Source: Cristatella mucedo
Taxonomy: Eukaryota; Bryozoa; Phylactolaemata; Cristatellidae
Reading direction: 5' to 3'
Assembly (NCBI GenBank): GCA_009760855.2
Contig: WPIO01000050.1
Span: 1,978,501-2,042,500, forward strand
DNA length: 64,000 nucleotides
The notes under the pieces were generated by a model, which had not been told where the DNA came from, did no database searches, and saw only the letters and a program-made list of their open reading frames with translations. The position numbers and the translations under genes were made by a program. Shown here one piece after another: positions 59,600-64,000 of the stretch; within the stretch, counting starts at the first letter, position 1, and every line of letters starts with the position of its first letter.

Positions 59600-61260
59600 G
59601 GTGGAATTTAGGCGGCGGCGGCGGTCACTGGGGCGAATAGGTGCGAGGCTACCGTACCCGTTGCGGCATCGAGTGAGGTGACAGGAGGCTGTGGATCAAA
59701 ACGTGGATCAAGACCGCGACGGTTTTGATCCGCGAGACGACTGACGAGGTTTTCGTGATCCTCGAGACGGCGGCTGCGACCAGAGACAAGGCGGCGTTCG
59801 GCGGAGAGGCGTCGGCGTCCGGCAGCGAGGCGTCGGCGGCGGCCGGCGGGGCACCGACGGAGAATAAGACGGCACAGGTGGTTTTTGAGGAGACGGCCGC
59901 ACTGGTCTTTAAGGAGCAGGCAGCCGATAGTGGCCAAATGTGATGGCGCAGAAGACGCCCAAGGAGCGGCCGGGTGCGATTGAGCACGAGTGGCCGCGGG
60001 CGAAGGAGCGTCTGCGGCAGAAGATACGGCGGCGACTATGCGGCGAGCGGAAGCGGCCTGCGCGAGGCAGCGCGAGCCATCGAGGCGACGCTGGCGTGCG
60101 ACGCGGCGGAGGGCTGCGACGTGCCGCTTGTCTGCGAAGCGCCGCTGGGCAAGAAAGCTGCGGTGGCCAGCAGGCAAGAGAGGATAATCGTGCCTCGTCG
60201 CCGTTGAACCGCGAGGAGCCCATTTAGAAGATGAAGTTAAATACGCTCGCCTAACAGGAGACGCACGAGGCGACAGTGGATGCGATCCGGGAGACGACGG
60301 ATGCGGAAGTCGTACAGCGACGACGGCTGGCAACTACGCTGAGACCGCGGCAGTAGATGTGTCAGCTCGGCGGCGACGACCACCGATGTGGTGACGACGA
60401 TCGGCGATAACGAAACAGCGCCCGGTGCTGGGGCGGTTGCCCATCATCCCCACGCAGCGGCAGACACTGATTCTGAGGCAGAAACTGGTACCGCATCTGA
60501 GAACTGGTATTGTATCGGAGAATTGTGGCGTGGTGGAGAAATGGACGGCCTGGTGATGCGGGAAAGCTTAGTCCATACGTAGCTGGTAGGTTAGCAAAGG
60601 CCTTGCTAATCAGCTGCCTCCTCCTAACGGCAATTACCTAGCCTAGTGCTGGATGAGCAAACAGCTGCCCGCCAGCCTACGATGACGCCATTTAGTGCTT
60701 AGCAGCCTACGAGATCGGTAGTGTAATGTTGATTTGTGTAAAGTTGTTTTACTGTTGTATTTTTCTTTACTTTTAGCTTCCGCATGAGACTCGGTGGGTT
60801 ATCACGCTTTTTTACAACTGGTGTGATATATGATCATCATATCAAGGGGTGATTAGCTTCGCTTTTGTAATGTCGTCCACCGACGGAAGGGATGGATCAG
60901 CGTTGTGGTTCTTCACGCACTATGCCATCTAGGTTCATGCTGGCAACGCCTCGTCATGTTTTCTGGGTGGCATGATGGGCTTGCTTCGCTGTTTTGTCCT
61001 GCCCGGTTCGATTTGTGACGTTGAGATCACGGTAGAATGTGTCTCGATTTGTGGCATTCGTGTTTTATGGACCGACGGTTTTTATGGTTCTTTGTTTTTC
61101 CACTTGGACCGGTTTATGGCCCATTGGTGCATGTGGGTTGGTATTCCCTCTGAGGCCAGTTTATGACCCAGCGGATTCGATGGTGGTGAAGGTTTAGCGG
61201 GTTTTAAGTCAGGTCGTGAAAAGGCCAGGCAGTGGTAACTAGGACGCCAGGTTGGATGGT
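59600..61260. repeat. GC-rich degenerate-triplet segment, copy 2
   Basis: Related to 56.15-57.32 kb: GGAGACGGCG-type triplets, plus frames 59725-59943 and 59974-60207 rich in Ala/Glu/Thr, then TTTTATGG-rich sequence and GGCAGTGGTAACTAGGACG (about 61230-61248). The 241-codon minus frame 60333-59608 looks like a GC-bias shadow. Confidence 0.5.
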
Positions 61261-61307
61261 CGCGACCTGTACCGCTGCGGCGTTCGGGTGAATACCATTC
61301 TACTGAA

Positions 61308-61625
61308 GTGAAATACTGTAATGAGCTGTCGTCTTGTGTGACTTCTCTCGCAACTGGAACGGCGATTGGCGCATGGCGCATATGCGTTTCGGACCGTCGC
61401 ATTGGCGACCGCCTGGCAGTGGATTACATCGACGCGGCTAGAGCGTCATTAGACTCTGTAGCTACGGTAAATGCTAATCCCGACGGAGAATTTTTTAATT
61501 CAACTTTAAGTGCTTCCGGATCGTACGGTGTCTGGCTGACCTTGATCAAGCACCCATTTTGGCCGTCTTTCGTTGGGCCGCTACGTAGGGCAGTGATGGG
61601 AGTAAAGCAAGTAATTAAAGGTTAG
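61308..61625 (+). CDS. Unassigned plus-strand ORF, 105 codons
   Basis: Open frame ending TAG at 61623-61625. The C-terminal half (DYIDAARASLDSVATVNANP, then GVWLTLIKHPFWPSFVGPLR) has balanced codon use unlike the triplet-rich DNA before it. No motif, and no splice evidence beyond an AG before codon 1. It may be a terminal exon or chance. Confidence 0.25.
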   Translation: MKYCNELSSCVTSLATGTAIGAWRICVSDRRIGDRLAVDYIDAARASLDSVATVNANPDGEFFNSTLSASGSYGVWLTLIKHPFWPSFVGPLRRAVMGVKQVIKG

Positions 61626-61629
61626 CTGA

Positions 61630-63190
61630 TTCGAGAGCTTCATTTATGTGCAGCAGAAGAGCCTTACTGGCCATCAATCCGCTTGCAATATTAAACAATA
61701 AAGAATTGGATCCTGCAATAATAGCTAGATGTTGAACTGCTATCCCTTGCTAAAAATGCAGCTTGAAAGCTGAAATCTCGACCCCCCGAGCATTCGTCTG
61801 CCAGTTGGAAACCACTCAGAAAGCGAAATAGAAGTGTAGCTTTTACCAAGCGCAAGCAAATTACTAGCTAAACTTTTTGGGGAGAAGTCGAAATTACCAT
61901 AAATGAAGGTCTACATTGTAGGTTTCGGCGTGCAGGAAGCACGGTAAGTCAGATGTCGCATATACAGTCAGGCTGGCTGCCCAAAAAGGTTAAGGAGCAG
62001 TAGTTCACTGCCTTGACCATCAACTCGACCGAGCTCAGCAGACGGCTGAAGGTAGACTTCATCTGCTCTGCAATGTGGTCAGCACTGGAGCAGGCGCCCG
62101 GCCACTAGCATTCTGATGCCAGTGCGCCGTTGCCAATGCGAAGAGGACGTAGGCGCGTTCGATAGGCTGGCTGGGTTGGTGAGAGGCTAAAAGCTGGTGA
62201 CTAGACTATCGGTCGCACCATCGGTGGCTAGATCACGTGCCGCAGTGTTGCGAGTCTTCGTGTTCGTCGATTCAACCCAGCTTACTGTTTTCTCTCTCCA
62301 AAGCAAAAGCACGGGGACACTCATCACTCGCTCCCAGCCGTAGCCCGTCCTGCCGATCCGTTCTCCTTTCGTTTTTTGACGTTGCCACGCCCCCTTCAGA
62401 CGCTCCTTTTTCCTCCCAGGCTCCTCCTCGGACTTCTTACGCTGGCTTAGTCCAGCAGCCTGAAACCCACTCTCGACTGACAGGAGACAGTTCCTGGCTG
62501 ACTGAGAATGATCCACCGGGCGCTCATGCTTGCTAATACGGTGCTAATTTGCCAATTCACCTTGCTTTCATAACAGCAAATGAAAAACGCATAAGCAGAA
62601 ATTCCTTTCTCTTAGAGCGCTATGGAAATTTCATTATAGTTAATGTGATCGTGGAGATTGGACAGATTTTCGAATGTACAGCAACTGCAGCTGCATAATA
62701 TATCATTCCGTTACCCTTATCCACAATTTTCCATGTAGAGCGACTGCTGAGTAACCTCCTTCTACGCGCCGTCACTATTTGCTCATAAGCTGTTTTTTAA
62801 GTTGATTTTTCAATTTTGCTCTTTTTTCACATTCTTTCTTTGTACTGCTTCCTATTCGCTCTCTCTCTCTCTCCCTCGTCCTATCCCCGCAAATTGTTCT
62901 CTTCTGTGCTGCTCCACCCTATTGCTGGCTAACCCCCCCCCCCAGTCTGCCCTCCTCTCTTTACTCTGCACCCACCCGATCCCATTGTTCCACCATTCCA
63001 CTGACCGTTTCCTTCTTCTTGTCGGATCTTTTCTCACTAGCTCCCATCCCGTCGAAAGCTGGCTCATCATGCTCTCCGTTTTCCTCCGATTTTCTTTGGC
63101 CTCCGATCAATTTTCTCACTTCCCACCAATCTCTTAGCTGTTTCTCCAACCTGTTAATTATTGCCTTTGTAATCCTCACTCAATTTGCAA
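61630..63190. other. No supported gene; pyrimidine-rich stretch
   Basis: From about 62800 to 63130 the plus strand is strongly C/T-rich, giving paired long ORFs on both strands (62802-63137 plus, 62852-63179 minus) that reflect composition. No motifs seen. Confidence 0.4.
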
Positions 63191-63329
63191 TAAACACCTA
63201 TTAAAAAGCGGCTTTATTTCTGGAAAAGGTTTCGACATGCCCGCCTTGACTGAAGCTTGGCTGCAATCGGTAAACTAAATGACAATTAAAGTCGCTACCC
63301 CTGCTTATTTGTTTATCCTTCTTTCCCAT

Positions 63330-64000
63330 CCCTGAATTGATAAAAAATGAAGGTGGAGTTGATTTTATCAGGTGCTCTAAATTAGACTTCGAGCTATTTG
63401 CAATACCCTCGAAGCGATCTTTCGAATCTATTGTCTTGATTTCACCCGATAACTAGCTACCGATGGTGGCAGTATTCTATCGCCCACCAGGCACAAACTC
63501 CTCCTTTATATCAGGTTTCTCTTATTTCATTTGAATTTCGTGTGCAAGTAATTGACATTTCCTCATTATGGTAATTTCAATGTTCATTTTGAGAACGTTT
63601 CTGACGCCGTCAGCGCTGAATTGTGTGAACTGATTGACTCATTGTCTCTTGTGGCTCATGTGCATGACCCTACTTACATCAAGGGTCGACCAAATAGTAT
63701 CAAAAAACTGCACTTTGTCCTCACCTAGTATTACCAAATCTTGCTTATCTGACCGCATGCATATCTAATTCCGTTTACAATGTGTGCTCTCCTCCTCCTC
63801 ATCTGAAATCACATGTGAATCGTAAAACCTCAAGACCCTCAGTATCGATGCTTTCCGTGTGAAACTATCTGCTTCTCTTCAGCTGCTCGATCACACTTCC
63901 GACCTGTCATCATTGATAGATTTCTACAACACGATACTAGTTTAAATGCTCGATGAGTTTGCACCTCTGACTAAGTGCACTATGCGCCCTCGCCCAGACG
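63330..64000 (+). mobile_element. LINE family 1, endonuclease region, cut by window end
   Basis: TTCTATCGCCCACCAGGCAC encodes FYRPPGT (the YRPP box of APE-type endonucleases). Later GAELCELIDS-like and VAHVHDPTYIKGR followed by LHFVLT correspond to the terminal H-x-LDL/VIT block. Homologous to 19950-20420. Frames are broken. Confidence 0.75.

Noticed and set aside
59608-60333. 241-codon minus ORF, Arg/Ala/Pro-rich
   Set aside because: Composition is what any frame gives in GC-rich triplet DNA. The other frames are also open in pieces, and there is no motif or splice site.

Overview
This is animal nuclear DNA, not bacterial or viral. The evidence is split genes with GT-AG introns, 5'-truncated LINE copies of at least two families, a tRNA-derived SINE, a hAT-type MITE, long (TA)n/(CA)n/(CT)n microsatellites, and GC-rich CpG-dense promoter islands in an otherwise AT-moderate background. 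The LINE types and intron sizes fit an invertebrate. I cannot name the species.

The main feature is a large split gene on the minus strand, from about 55.96 kb to at least 17.64 kb. It starts in a GC-rich island with a TATA box and an ATG directly behind an in-frame stop. Its coding exons form an alternating tandem array that I call A and B. In transcript order they are A0, B1, A1, B2, A2, two C2H2 zinc-finger exons (Z1, Z2), B3, A3, B4, A4, B5, A5, B6, then D, E and F. B exons enter in phase 1 and leave in phase 2. A exons enter in phase 2 and leave in phase 1. Z exons are 1-1 and D/E/F are 2-2. The whole chain therefore reads through in one frame, about 1,050-1,100 codons, although few of these exons stand out as long ORFs. 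The introns are duplicated too. A block carrying B-A-B-A (about 42.1-52.1 kb) recurs at about 30.8-38.0 kb, so the array grew by tandem segmental duplication, with older copies at 22-30 kb. I do not recognise the repeat family; only the zinc fingers are familiar.

At the left end (1-1.4 kb) a second GC-rich island encodes an Ala/Pro/Ser-rich ORF on the plus strand. It ends in a phase-2 donor, and a well-formed phase-2 exon lies at 4.03-4.13 kb. This is probably the 5' part of a second gene convergent with the array gene.

The rest is mostly interspersed repeats. LINE family 1 (L2/CR1-like, YADD reverse transcriptase, 3' hairpin and (ATT)n tail) has about 20 fragments. LINE family 2 (ACATT-repeat tail) has five. 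A tRNA-derived SINE carries the LINE-1 3' hairpin. One hAT MITE at 15.04-15.23 kb has a perfect 8-bp target duplication. The right end (55.8-61.6 kb) holds GC-rich, degenerate-triplet DNA in two related segments plus a possible short-chain dehydrogenase-like fragment, then a LINE endonuclease fragment running off the window. All calls are from reading the sequence; no searches were run.
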